From: Streptomyces sp. HUAS 15-9
GTDB lineage: Bacteria; Actinomycetota; Actinomycetes; Streptomycetales; Streptomycetaceae
Direction of reading: 5' to 3'
Assembly (NCBI RefSeq): GCF_025642155.1
Contig: NZ_CP106798.1
Span: 7,626,001 to 7,690,000 of the forward strand
DNA length: 64,000 nt
Part shown: piece by piece, positions 1 through 8,241 of the stretch
How the letters are laid out: each line of letters starts with the position of its first letter
How positions within the stretch are numbered: position 1 is the stretch's first letter
The notes under the pieces: model-generated
Database searches by the model: none
Told to the model about the DNA's origin: nothing
What the model saw: the letters and a program-made list of their open reading frames with translations, nothing else
Translations under genes and position numbers: made by a program

Positions 1-1
1 G

Positions 2-535
2 CTGCGTGCCATCGCCGGTCTGCTGCCCGCGGAGAAGGGCAAGGTCTACACCGACGGCCAGCCGTCGTTGCTCGGTGTCAACGCGGCCCTGATGAACGAC
101 CTCACCGGGGAGCGCAACGTCATATTGGGCGGGCTCGCCATGGGCATGTCCCGTGAGGAGATCAGGGAGCGTTACCAGGACATCGTCGACTTCTCCGGGA
201 TCAACGAGAAGGGCGACTTCATCACCCTGCCGATGCGCACCTATTCCTCCGGCATGGCGGCCCGTCTCCGCTTCTCCATCGCCGCCGCCAAGGACCATGA
301 CGTCCTGATGATCGACGAGGCCCTGGCCACCGGCGACCGCAAGTTCCAGAAGCGCTCCGAGGAACGCATCCGTGAACTGCGCAAGGAAGCCGGCACCGTG
401 TTTCTGGTCAGTCACAACAACAAGTCCATCCGCGACACCTGCAACCGCGTCCTGTGGCTGGAGCGCGGCGAGTTGCGCATGGACGGACCGACCGACGAGG
501 TGCTCAAGGAGTACGAGAAGTTCACGGGCAAGTAG
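2..535 (+). CDS. ABC transporter ATP-binding protein, polysaccharide/teichoic acid export type (5' end outside window)
   Basis: C-terminal part of a nucleotide-binding subunit; the reading frame is open from base 2, so the Walker A region lies upstream of the window. Visible parts are the signature region YSSGMAARLRFSIA, Walker B DVLMIDEALATGD and the H-loop in VSHN. The Walker B with ALATGD and the short C-terminus after the H-loop are typical of TagH/RfbE/Wzt-type ATPases that work with an ABC-2 permease to export cell-surface glycopolymers. The partner permease would be expected upstream. A strong hairpin follows the stop, so this gene probably ends its own transcription unit. Family assignment is firm; the exported substrate cannot be told. 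Confidence 0.85.
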   Translation: MRAIAGLLPAEKGKVYTDGQPSLLGVNAALMNDLTGERNVILGGLAMGMSREEIRERYQDIVDFSGINEKGDFITLPMRTYSSGMAARLRFSIAAAKDHDVLMIDEALATGDRKFQKRSEERIRELRKEAGTVFLVSHNNKSIRDTCNRVLWLERGELRMDGPTDEVLKEYEKFTGK

Positions 536-549
536 CCCGGCTCCGCCCA

Positions 550-580
550 GGGCCCTGCCGGAACCTTTCCGGCGGGGCCC
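550..580 (+). terminator. Hairpin terminator after the ABC ATPase gene
   Basis: Twelve-base arms, GGGCCCTGCCGG and CCGGCGGGGCCC, pair throughout with one G-T wobble around a 7-base loop. It starts 15 bases after the stop codon. There is no clear T-tract, which is common for actinobacterial terminators. Confidence 0.7.
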
Positions 581-624
581 GGCGTCTGCAAAGGAAACGT
601 CAACTCCGGCTTCCCGTAGGAATC

Positions 625-652
625 TTGACGCCAATCGGTGTGTTGTTGTGAT
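625..652 (+). promoter_or_regulatory. Candidate promoter for the hopanoid operon
   Basis: TTGACG at 625-630 and TGTGAT at 647-652 with a 16-base spacer, in the 300-base region between the terminator and hpnC. The -10 is a weak match. A second AT-rich stretch, GATAAT around 729-734, lacks a good -35. This is inference from consensus only. Confidence 0.35.
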
Positions 653-680
653 GTGCAGGACACCCCGACGGACCTCGCTG

Positions 681-692
681 CGTTGTACAACG
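681..692. promoter_or_regulatory. Perfect palindrome CGTTGTACAACG, possible operator
   Basis: A 12-base perfect palindrome between the candidate promoter and the first ORF of the hopanoid operon. Its position would suit a dimeric repressor acting on the operon. No regulator is encoded directly upstream, so the partner is unknown. Confidence 0.35.
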
Positions 693-834
693 TAAGCTGT
701 ACCGGTCCCCGAAAGCGGCAAGTGGGGCGATAATACGCGACACCTACCGTCAGGGGCGCTCCACCGACGGCGAGGCGGCGTGTCCGAAATAGTGTGTATT
801 GGGTCGGCAGTGTAGAACGGGAGATGTGACGGCA

Positions 835-900
835 ATGGCTACGGAAACTCCCCAGCTCAACGCAGCATGTGCCGTCCACGCCCCGGGCAGCGTGCGGTGA
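835..900 (+). CDS. Short leader ORF (21 codons) overlapping the hpnC start
   Basis: ATG at 835 is preceded by GGGAG (819-823). The frame encodes a 21-residue peptide starting MATETPQLNAACAV and ends with TGA at 898-900, overlapping the hpnC GTG start (897) as GTGA. The arrangement matches the translationally coupled junctions found throughout this operon. The peptide has no recognisable family. Either it is a translated leader that couples ribosomes into hpnC, or the overlap is chance and hpnC starts at the in-frame ATG 867. Confidence 0.4.
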   Translation: MATETPQLNAACAVHAPGSVR

Positions 901-1799
901 CGGCGACCGGTACGCCGCGCACCCTGGATCCCGAGCGCGGCACCCTCGACAAGGCCGCGGACGAGAACTTCCCGGTGGCCCCGTTCTTCCTGCCCCGGGC
1001 CTGGCGCGACGACCTCATGGCGGTGTACGGCTTCGCGCGTCTCGTCGACGACATCGGCGACGGCGACCTCGCACCCGGCGGCGCCGACGCCCGTCTGCTC
1101 GGCGTGTCGCCCGACCGGGCCGAGGACCGCCTGCTGCTCCTCGACGCCTTCGAGGGCGATCTGCACCGCGTGTTCGACTCCACCCCGCACCACCCCCTGC
1201 TGCGCCGCCTCCAGCCCACCGTCCGCCGGCGCTCCCTCACCCCCGGGCCCTTCCTCGGCCTGATCGAGGCCAACCGCCAGGACCAGATCGTCAAGCGGTA
1301 CGAGACCTACGACGATCTCCTCGCCTACTGCGAGCTGTCCGCCAACCCCGTCGGCCGCCTCGTCCTCGCCGTCACCGGAACCTCGACCCCCGAGCGGATC
1401 CGCCTCTCCGACTCGATCTGCACGGCCCTCCAGATCGTCGAACACCTCCAGGACGTCGCCGAGGACCTCGGCCGCGACCGGATCTATCTGCCCGCCGAGG
1501 ACATGAAACGCTTTCAGGTCCAGGAGGCGGATCTCGCCACGACAACCGCGGGCGCATCGGTGCGCGCACTGGTTGCATACGAATCAGAACGCGCCCGTGG
1601 TCTCCTGAATGAAGGCGCCCCCTTGGTGGGTAGCGTCCACGGCAGGTTGAGGCTGCTGCTCGCGGGGTTCGTGGCGGGGGGAAGGGCGGCGATCCGCGCG
1701 ATCGCCGCCGCCGAATACGACGTACTTCCCGGCCCGCCCAAGCCCGGCAGGGTCCAGCTGCTGCGCGAGGTGGGCGTGACCCTGCGAGGAGAGGGGTGA
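897..1799 (+). CDS. hpnC: Squalene synthase HpnC (presqualene diphosphate-forming subunit type)
   Basis: Trans-isoprenyl diphosphate synthase of the squalene/phytoene synthase family, 300 residues. The first aspartate-rich motif (LVDDIGDGD, about residues 49-57) and the second (LQDVAEDLGRDRIYLP, about 183-198) are both present. In bacteria with hpnCDE, HpnD makes presqualene diphosphate from farnesyl diphosphate, HpnC converts it to hydroxysqualene and HpnE reduces this to squalene; being the first of two squalene-synthase-like genes in a hopanoid cluster supports HpnC. I chose GTG 897 because it overlaps the stop of the leader ORF; ATG 867 in frame is the alternative. The stop overlaps hpnD as GTGA, implying translational coupling. 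Confidence 0.9.
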   Translation: MTATGTPRTLDPERGTLDKAADENFPVAPFFLPRAWRDDLMAVYGFARLVDDIGDGDLAPGGADARLLGVSPDRAEDRLLLLDAFEGDLHRVFDSTPHHPLLRRLQPTVRRRSLTPGPFLGLIEANRQDQIVKRYETYDDLLAYCELSANPVGRLVLAVTGTSTPERIRLSDSICTALQIVEHLQDVAEDLGRDRIYLPAEDMKRFQVQEADLATTTAGASVRALVAYESERARGLLNEGAPLVGSVHGRLRLLLAGFVAGGRAAIRAIAAAEYDVLPGPPKPGRVQLLREVGVTLRGEG

Positions 1800-2749
1800 T
1801 CCGGACCGTGGAGTCTCCACCACACGTGTCCTCACCGGTACTCGCCGCCTACAGCTACTGCGAGGCCGTCACCGGACAGCAGGCCCGTAATTTCGCGTAC
1901 GGCATCAGGCTGCTGCCGACGCCCAAGCGCCGCGCCATGTCGGCGCTGTACGCCTTCTCCCGGCGCGTCGACGACATCGGCGACGGCGCGCTGGCGGACG
2001 AGGTCAAGGTCGCGCGCCTCGAGGACACCCGGGCCCTGCTCGCCCGGATCCGCGAGGGCGCGGTCGGCGAGGACGACACCGACCCGGTCGCCGTCGCCCT
2101 CACGCACGCCGCCCGGGCCTTCCCGGTCCCGCTGGGCGGCCTGGACGAACTCATCGACGGCGTCCTCATGGACGTACGCGGCGAGCACTACGAGACCTGG
2201 GACGACCTGAAGGTCTACTGCCGTTGTGTGGCCGGCGCCATCGGGCGGCTCTCGCTCGGCGTGTTCGGTACGGAAGAGGGTGCGCGCGGTGCCGAGCGCG
2301 CGCCCGAGTACGCCGACACCCTCGGTCTCGCGCTGCAGCTCACGAACATTCTCAGAGACGTCCGCGAGGACGCCGAGGGCGGCCGTACCTATCTGCCCGC
2401 CGACGACCTCGCGAAATTCGGCTGCTCGGCGGGGTTCAACGGGCCGACACCACCAGAGGGCTCCGACTTCGCGGGCCTCGTGCACTTCGAAGTGCGACGG
2501 GCCCGCGCCCTTTTCGCCGAGGGCTACCGGCTGCTCCCCATGCTCGACCGGCGCAGCGGTGCCTGTGTCGCCGCCATGGCCGGCATCTACCGCCGGCTGC
2601 TCGACCGTATCGAGCGCGAGCCGGAGGCCGTGCTGCGCGGCCGGGTCTCGCTGCCCGGACGCGAGAAGGCCTATGTCGCCGTGCGCGGCCTGTCCGGCCT
2701 CGACACCCGTCGGCACGCGTCCCGGCGGACCGTCAGGAGGCGCGCCTGA
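1796..2749 (+). CDS. hpnD: Presqualene diphosphate synthase HpnD
   Basis: Second squalene/phytoene synthase family protein, 317 residues. It has the conserved RRVDDIGDG motif near residue 57 and NILRDVREDAEGGRTYLP near 183, closer to the canonical phytoene-synthase second motif than in HpnC, which fits the head-to-head condensing partner. Start GTG 1796 overlaps the hpnC stop and has AGGAGAGG just upstream. The protein would act on farnesyl diphosphate at the membrane surface. The 3' end contains the AGGAGG ribosome binding site of the small ORF that follows, and the stop overlaps that ORF as ATGA. Confidence 0.9.
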   Translation: MIRTVESPPHVSSPVLAAYSYCEAVTGQQARNFAYGIRLLPTPKRRAMSALYAFSRRVDDIGDGALADEVKVARLEDTRALLARIREGAVGEDDTDPVAVALTHAARAFPVPLGGLDELIDGVLMDVRGEHYETWDDLKVYCRCVAGAIGRLSLGVFGTEEGARGAERAPEYADTLGLALQLTNILRDVREDAEGGRTYLPADDLAKFGCSAGFNGPTPPEGSDFAGLVHFEVRRARALFAEGYRLLPMLDRRSGACVAAMAGIYRRLLDRIEREPEAVLRGRVSLPGREKAYVAVRGLSGLDTRRHASRRTVRRRA

Positions 2750-2889
2750 TGGACAATACGGTCCAAGGTGACTCCACCGGAGAGAAACGGCACGCAACCC
2801 TCCGGTGTGGTGCGGCGTCCCTGACTGCGACGGCCTGCCGTGCACTGTTCAACCACCACGGCGGGCACGCACGGGAGGACGCGCGATGA
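2749..2889 (+). CDS. Small conserved-looking protein of unknown function between hpnD and hpnE (46 aa)
   Basis: Starts MDNTVQGDSTGEKRHATL, preceded by a full AGGAGG (2735-2740). Its ATG overlaps the hpnD stop and its own TGA overlaps the hpnE ATG, so it is coupled on both sides. That placement, plus the strong ribosome binding site, makes translation likely. The sequence is basic, with two cysteines in the middle and a His-rich end (NHHGGHARED); it has no membrane segment or known catalytic motif. I recall short DUF-type proteins (possibly DUF6380) at this spot in other Streptomyces hopanoid clusters, but could not check. It might be a regulatory peptide or an accessory of the squalene-forming enzymes. 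Confidence 0.65.
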   Translation: MDNTVQGDSTGEKRHATLRCGAASLTATACRALFNHHGGHAREDAR

Positions 2890-4298
2890 ACGACGGCAGG
2901 CAGGCCGACGCGCCGGGGGGCACCGGGCGCAGCGCCGTCGTGGTCGGCGGCGGACTGGCCGGGATCACGGCCGCGCTCGCGCTCGCCGACGCGGGCGTCC
3001 GTGTCACCCTGCTCGAAGGCAGGCCGCGCCTGGGCGGGCTCGCCTTCTCGTTCCGGCGCGGCGAGCTGACCGTCGACAACGGCCAGCATGTGTACCTGCG
3101 CTGCTGCACCGCCTACCGCTGGTTCCTCGACCGCATCGAGGGCACGGCGCTGGCGCCACTGCAGGATCGTCTCGACGTGCCCGTTCTCGACATCGCCAAG
3201 CCCGAGGGCCGACGGCTGGGGAGGCTGCGGCGCGACGCCCTGCCCGTACCCCTGCATCTGGGCCGGAGCCTGGCCACCTACCCGCATCTCTCGCTCGCCG
3301 AGCGGGCGAACGTGGGGCGTGCCGCGCTCGCGCTCAAGGGGCTCGACCTCGCCGATCCGACCCTGGACACGCAGGACTTCGGCAGCTGGCTGGCCGGGCA
3401 CGGCCAGTCGGCCCGTACCGTCGAGGCCCTGTGGGACCTGGTCGGGGTCGCCACCCTCAACGCGGTCGCGGGCGACGCCTCGCTGGGGCTCGCCGCGATG
3501 GTGTTCAAGACCGGTCTGCTGTCCGAGCCGGGCGCGGCCGACATCGGCTGGGCGCACGTCCCGCTGGGCGAACTGCACGACCGCCTCGCCCGCAAGGCGC
3601 TCGACTCCGCGGGCGTCCGTACCGAGGTCCGTACACGCGTCACCTCCGTCTTCATCAACGAAAACGGGAGCTGGAGCGTTCAGGTTCCCGGCGAGACGAT
3701 CGAGGCGGACGCCGTCGTCCTCGCCGTACCGCAGCGCGAGAGCCACGGTCTGCTGCCGCCCGGCGCCCTCGACGCCCCCGAGAACCTGCTGGCGATCGGC
3801 ACCGCGCCGATCCTCAACATCCATGTCGTCTACGACCGCAAGGTGCTCGCCAAGCCGTTCTTCGCGGCCCTCGGCACCCCGGTGCAGTGGGTCTTCGACC
3901 GCACCGGGGCGTCCGGGCTGCGCACCGGCCAGTACCTGGCCCTGTCCCAGTCCGCCGCGCAGGACGAGATCGACGAGCCGGTCGCCGCGCTGCGCGAGCG
4001 CTATCTGCCCGAACTGGAACGCCTGCTGCCCGCCGCCCGCGGCGCGCGGGTGCGGGACTTCTTCGTGACCCGGGAGCGTGCGGCGACGTTCGCCCCCACC
4101 CCCGGCGTCGGGCGGCTGCGGCCCGGCGCCCGCACCAAGGCCCCCGGCCTGTACCTGGCCGGAGCGTGGACCGCCACAGGGTGGCCCGCGACCATGGAGA
4201 GTGCGGTCCGCAGTGGCGTGAGCGCGGCCGACGCCGCGCTGAGCGCCCTGGGCCGGCCCCGCCCCAGCCACCTCTTCGACTTCGAGGAGGCGGCCTGA
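2886..4298 (+). CDS. hpnE: Hydroxysqualene dehydroxylase HpnE (FAD-dependent)
   Basis: Flavin-dependent amine oxidase/phytoene desaturase family protein, 470 residues. An N-terminal dinucleotide-binding motif (VVGGGLAGITAALALADAG, about residues 18-36) is followed by the glutamate-containing LLEG, then RLGG. A C-terminal FAD-contact region reads LYLAGAWTATGWPATMESAV. In the hpnCDE route this enzyme reduces hydroxysqualene to squalene; context with hpnC and hpnD supports that over a carotenoid desaturase. ATG 2886 has GGGAGGA upstream and overlaps the preceding stop. The stop overlaps ATG 4298 of the prenyl synthase gene. Confidence 0.88.
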   Translation: MNDGRQADAPGGTGRSAVVVGGGLAGITAALALADAGVRVTLLEGRPRLGGLAFSFRRGELTVDNGQHVYLRCCTAYRWFLDRIEGTALAPLQDRLDVPVLDIAKPEGRRLGRLRRDALPVPLHLGRSLATYPHLSLAERANVGRAALALKGLDLADPTLDTQDFGSWLAGHGQSARTVEALWDLVGVATLNAVAGDASLGLAAMVFKTGLLSEPGAADIGWAHVPLGELHDRLARKALDSAGVRTEVRTRVTSVFINENGSWSVQVPGETIEADAVVLAVPQRESHGLLPPGALDAPENLLAIGTAPILNIHVVYDRKVLAKPFFAALGTPVQWVFDRTGASGLRTGQYLALSQSAAQDEIDEPVAALRERYLPELERLLPAARGARVRDFFVTRERAATFAPTPGVGRLRPGARTKAPGLYLAGAWTATGWPATMESAVRSGVSAADAALSALGRPRPSHLFDFEEAA

Positions 4299-5431
4299 TG
4301 CTCCATCAGCACCCGGCAGGCCCCCGCACCCCCGGTACCGCAACAAGAGGAGAGACTGTGCCCACTGTGCCCCCGGCCTCGAAGGCCGCTCGAGAGACCG
4401 CGGTGGACGTGACCGCGCTCCTGGAGCGCGGTCGGACCCTGGCCACACCGGTACTGCGGGCGGCCGTCGACCGGCTGGCCCCTCCCATGGACACCGTCGC
4501 CGCCTACCACTTCGGCTGGATCGACGCCAAGGGCAACCCCGCCGACGGCGACGGCGGCAAGGCCGTACGCCCCGCCCTCGCCGTGCTCTCCGCCGAGGTC
4601 ACCGGCGCCGCCCCCGAGGTAGGCATCCCCGGCGCGGTCGCCGTCGAACTGGTCCACAACTTCTCGCTCCTGCACGACGACCTGATGGACGGCGACGAAC
4701 AGCGCCGCCACCGCGACACCGTCTGGAAGGTGCACGGTCCCGCCCAGGCCATCCTGGTCGGCGACGCCCTGTTCGCCCTGGCCAACGAGATCCTCCTGGA
4801 GTTGGGCACCGTCGAGGCCGGCCGCGCCACCCGCCGGCTGACCACCGCCACCCGCGCCCTGATCGACGGTCAGGCGCAGGACATCTCCTACGAGCACCGC
4901 GACCGGGTCAGCGTCGAGGAGTGCCGGGAGATGGAGGGCAACAAGACCGGCGCGCTGCTGGCCTGCGCCAGCTCCATCGGCGCGGTGCTCGGCGGCGCCG
5001 ACGACCGCACCGCCGACACCCTGGAGAAGTACGGCTACCACCTCGGCCTCGCCTTCCAGGCCGTCGACGACCTGCTCGGCATCTGGGGCGACCCGGAGGC
5101 CACCGGTAAGCAGACCTGGAGCGACCTGCGCCAGCGCAAGAAGTCCCTGCCGGTCGTCGCCGCGCTCGCGGCGGGCGGACCCGCCTCCGAGCGGCTCGGC
5201 GAGATGCTCGCCGCCGACGCCAAGAGCAGCGACTTCGAGAACTTCTCCGAGGAGGAGTTCGCGGCCCGCGCCGCCCTCATCGAGGAGGCCGGCGGCCGCG
5301 ACTGGACCGCCGAGGAGGCACGCCGCCAGTACACCATCGCCATCGAAGCCCTCGACGCCGTCGACATGCCCGCCCCGGTGCGGGACCGGTTCGTGGCGCT
5401 CGCCGACTTCGTCGTCGTACGAAAGAGATGA
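4298..5431 (+). CDS. Polyprenyl (farnesyl/geranyl-type) diphosphate synthase
   Basis: Trans-prenyl diphosphate synthase supplying allylic diphosphates, presumably farnesyl diphosphate for squalene. The first aspartate motif is HDDLMDGD (near residue 127); the second is VDDLLGIWGDPEATGK (near 255), whose fifth position is Gly rather than Asp, a variation seen in some actinobacterial members. The start is uncertain: ATG 4298 overlaps the hpnE stop with AGGAGG upstream, but GTG 4358 in frame also has a strong AGAGGAGA, and the first 20 residues look like unstructured leader, so the true protein may be 357 rather than 377 residues. A 118-base gap separates it from shc. Confidence 0.85.
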   Translation: MLHQHPAGPRTPGTATRGETVPTVPPASKAARETAVDVTALLERGRTLATPVLRAAVDRLAPPMDTVAAYHFGWIDAKGNPADGDGGKAVRPALAVLSAEVTGAAPEVGIPGAVAVELVHNFSLLHDDLMDGDEQRRHRDTVWKVHGPAQAILVGDALFALANEILLELGTVEAGRATRRLTTATRALIDGQAQDISYEHRDRVSVEECREMEGNKTGALLACASSIGAVLGGADDRTADTLEKYGYHLGLAFQAVDDLLGIWGDPEATGKQTWSDLRQRKKSLPVVAALAAGGPASERLGEMLAADAKSSDFENFSEEEFAARAALIEEAGGRDWTAEEARRQYTIAIEALDAVDMPAPVRDRFVALADFVVVRKR

Positions 5432-5549
5432 TCACTATCGGTCGAATAGCCCTCGCGTAGTCGCCGGCCGGTGGCGCGAGATCCGACGCGTACCGGCCGA
5501 CGGCGGACCCACAGCAGCACGACTCGCACGACTGCACGAAGGGGAAGCC

Positions 5550-7595
5550 ATGACAGCGACGACCGACGGAAGCACCGGGGCCGCCTTGCCGCCCCGGGCC
5601 GCCGCGGCCAGCGAAACCGACATCAGCACACCCGTGGCGGCCGGGGTACAAGAAGCCGCCGAACGCGCCGTCGGGCTCGCCACCGAGTTCCTGCTCTCCC
5701 GGCAGGACGCGGAGGGCTGGTGGAAGGGCGACCTCGAGACCAACGTCACGATGGACGCCGAGGACCTGCTGCTCCGTCAGTTCCTCGGCATCCGCGACGA
5801 GGCGACGACCCACGCCGCCGCGCTCTTCATCCGCGGCGAGCAGCGCGCGGACGGCACCTGGGCCACGTTCCACGGCGGCCCCGGTGAACTCTCCACCACC
5901 ATCGAAGCCTATGTCGCGCTCCGCCTGGCGGGCGACGCGCCCGAGGCGCCCCACATGGCCCGCGCCTCCGCCTGGATCCGCGAACGGGGCGGCATCGCGT
6001 CCGCCCGGGTCTTCACCCGGATCTGGCTGGCCCTGTTCGGCTGGTGGAAGTGGGAGGACCTGCCCGAACTCCCGCCGGAGCTGATCTACTTCCCCAAGTG
6101 GATGCCGCTCAACATCTACGACTTCGGCTGCTGGGCCCGGCAGACCATCGTGCCGCTCACCATCGTCTCCGCGAAGCGCCCGGTGCGGCCCGCGCCCTTC
6201 CCGCTCGACGAACTGCACACCGACCCGGACCGCCCGAACCCGCCGCGTCCCCTTGCCCCGGCCGCGAGCTGGGACGGTGTCTTCCAGCGGCTGGACAAGG
6301 CGCTGCACCGGGCGCGCAAGGTCGTGCCGCGCAAGCTGCGCCGGGCCGCGATGAACTCCGCCGCCCGCTGGATCGTCGAGCGGCAGGAGAACGACGGCTG
6401 CTGGGGCGGTATCCAGCCGCCCGCCGTGTACTCGGTGATCGCCCTGTACCTGCTCGGCTACGACCTCGAACACCCGGTGATGCGCGCGGGACTGGAGTCG
6501 TTGGACCGGTACGCCGTGTGGCGCGAGGACGGCGCCCGGATGATCGAGGCCTGCCAGTCCCCGGTGTGGGACACCTGCCTGGCGACCATCGCGCTCGCCG
6601 ACGCGGGACTGCCCGCCGATCACCCCCAGCTCGTCAAGGCCGCCGACTGGATGCTCGGCGAACAGGTCGTCCGGCCCGGTGACTGGTCCGTACGGCGGCC
6701 CGGACTCCCGCCGGGCGGCTGGGCGTTCGAGTTCCACAACGACAACTACCCCGACATCGACGACACCGCCGAGGTGATCCTCGCCCTGCGCCGGGTCCGG
6801 CACCACGATCCGGAGCGGGTGGAGAAGGCGATCACGCGCGGAGTGCGCTGGGAAGTCGGCATGCAGTCCCGCAACGGGGCATGGGGCGCCTTCGACGCCG
6901 ACAACACCAGCCCGTTCCCCAACCGGTTGCCGTTCTGCGACTTCGGCGAGGTCGTCGACCCGCCCTCGGCCGACGTCACCGCGCACGTCGTCGAGATGCT
7001 CGCGGTCGAGGGCCTGTCCCACGACCCGCGCACCCGGCGCGGCATCGAATGGCTGCTGGCCGAACAGGAGCCGGACGGCTCGTGGTTCGGACGCTGGGGC
7101 GTCAACTACGTGTACGGCACCGGGTCCGTGGTGCCCGCGCTGACCACCGCCGGGCTCCCCGCCTCCCACCCGGCGATCCGCCGGGCCGTGACCTGGCTGG
7201 AGAGCGTCCAGAACGACGACGGCGGCTGGGGCGAGGACCTGCGCTCCTACAAACACGTCAAGGAATGGAGCGGCCGGGGCGCCTCCACCGCCTCGCAGAC
7301 CGCCTGGGCGCTGATGGCGCTGCTCGCGGCGGGGGAGAAGGACTCCAAGGCCGTCGAGCGCGGCATCCAGTGGCTGGCCGAGACCCAGCGCGAGGACGGC
7401 TCGTGGGACGAGCCGTACTTCACCGGCACCGGATTCCCCTGGGACTTCTCCATCAACTACCACCTCTACCGGCAGGTCTTCCCGCTCACCGCCCTCGGCC
7501 GCTATGTGCACGGCGAGCCCTTCGCCGACCGGCACACCGCCAAGCCCGCCGAGAAGCTCGCCGAGCAGCGCCTCGCCGAGGCCAAGGGGAGCTGA
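5550..7595 (+). CDS. shc: Squalene-hopene cyclase
   Basis: Membrane-associated class II terpene cyclase, 681 residues, the usual length. The catalytic DXDD motif is seen as DIDDTAEV at about residues 401-408, and several QW-type repeats occur (for example QNDDGGWGEDL, QREDGSWDEPYF, QEPDGSWFGRWG). It cyclises squalene to hopene/hopanol, the committed step of the cluster. ATG 5550 is preceded by GAAGGGGA. The 118-base upstream gap could hold a secondary promoter, but nothing convincing is visible. Its stop overlaps the hpnG start as ATGA. Confidence 0.96.
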   Translation: MTATTDGSTGAALPPRAAAASETDISTPVAAGVQEAAERAVGLATEFLLSRQDAEGWWKGDLETNVTMDAEDLLLRQFLGIRDEATTHAAALFIRGEQRADGTWATFHGGPGELSTTIEAYVALRLAGDAPEAPHMARASAWIRERGGIASARVFTRIWLALFGWWKWEDLPELPPELIYFPKWMPLNIYDFGCWARQTIVPLTIVSAKRPVRPAPFPLDELHTDPDRPNPPRPLAPAASWDGVFQRLDKALHRARKVVPRKLRRAAMNSAARWIVERQENDGCWGGIQPPAVYSVIALYLLGYDLEHPVMRAGLESLDRYAVWREDGARMIEACQSPVWDTCLATIALADAGLPADHPQLVKAADWMLGEQVVRPGDWSVRRPGLPPGGWAFEFHNDNYPDIDDTAEVILALRRVRHHDPERVEKAITRGVRWEVGMQSRNGAWGAFDADNTSPFPNRLPFCDFGEVVDPPSADVTAHVVEMLAVEGLSHDPRTRRGIEWLLAEQEPDGSWFGRWGVNYVYGTGSVVPALTTAGLPASHPAIRRAVTWLESVQNDDGGWGEDLRSYKHVKEWSGRGASTASQTAWALMALLAAGEKDSKAVERGIQWLAETQREDGSWDEPYFTGTGFPWDFSINYHLYRQVFPLTALGRYVHGEPFADRHTAKPAEKLAEQRLAEAKGS

Positions 7596-8236
7596 TGACC
7601 GCACAGCCCGCCCCGGCCCCGCTGCTGATCGCCTGCGCGCTCGGCATCGAGCGGCTCGCCCTGCGCACCCGCGACCACGGCGGCGCCGGCGGGCCCGTCA
7701 CCGTGCTGCGCACCGGCATGGGACCCGAGGCGGCGGAACGCTCCGTCACCCGTCTGCTGGCCGACCCGGCGTACGCCGGCGCGGCCGTCCTGGCCACGGG
7801 CTTCTGCGCGGGACTCGCCCCCGGCATGCACCCCGGCGACCTGGTCGTCGCCGAGGAGACCCGGGACCCCCGCGGAAACGTCCCCTGCGTGGGCACCGAC
7901 CTGCTCGTGAAGGAACTCGCGCGCACCGTGCCCGGACGCACCGTCCACACCGGGCCCCTCACCGGCTCCGACCACGTCGTCCGCGGTCAGGAACGCTCCG
8001 ACCTGCGCGCGACCGGCGCGATCGCCGTCGACATGGAGTCGGCGGCGACGCTCCTGAGCGCCGTCCGCGGGGGCGAGCGCCCGGTTGCGGCCGTACGGGT
8101 GGTCGTGGACGCCCCAGAACATGAACTCGTCCGGATCGGCACGGTGCGCGGTGGAATATCAGCCTTCCGCGTCCTTCGTTCCGTGATTCCCGCTTTCTTC
8201 GAATGGCACCGTTCTTTGCTGCTCCCCCGGAGGTGA
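7595..8236 (+). CDS. hpnG: Adenosylhopane nucleosidase/phosphorylase HpnG
   Basis: Nucleoside phosphorylase-like fold, 213 residues. AVDMESAA near residue 143 is the PNP/MTAN-type nucleoside-binding Met-Glu motif, and GFCAGLAPGMHPGDLVV is the glycine-rich central strand. In hopanoid side-chain synthesis HpnH adds adenosine to diploptene and HpnG removes adenine, leaving a ribosyl/phosphoribosyl hopane. ATG 7595 overlaps the shc stop and hpnH follows 5 bases after its stop. Location between shc and hpnH makes the assignment firm. Confidence 0.85.
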   Translation: MTAQPAPAPLLIACALGIERLALRTRDHGGAGGPVTVLRTGMGPEAAERSVTRLLADPAYAGAAVLATGFCAGLAPGMHPGDLVVAEETRDPRGNVPCVGTDLLVKELARTVPGRTVHTGPLTGSDHVVRGQERSDLRATGAIAVDMESAATLLSAVRGGERPVAAVRVVVDAPEHELVRIGTVRGGISAFRVLRSVIPAFFEWHRSLLLPRR

Positions 8237-8241
8237 GCCAG

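Noticed and set aside
2840..5431. Very long open frames in alternative phases, such as 2840-5431 read as one 863-residue protein
   Set aside because: The first part is Arg/Ala-rich shadow of hpnE caused by high GC; only the part from 4298 encodes a recognisable protein.
897..5431. Reading the paired phytoene-synthase-like genes and desaturase-like gene as a carotenoid cluster
   Set aside because: Presence of shc, hpnG and hpnH in the same coupled operon identifies hpnCDE and hopanoid synthesis instead.
5277..7604. Long minus-strand frame opposite shc (775 residues)
   Set aside because: Low-complexity Gly/Val/Arg translation typical of antisense frames in GC-rich genes; the plus strand has all shc motifs.
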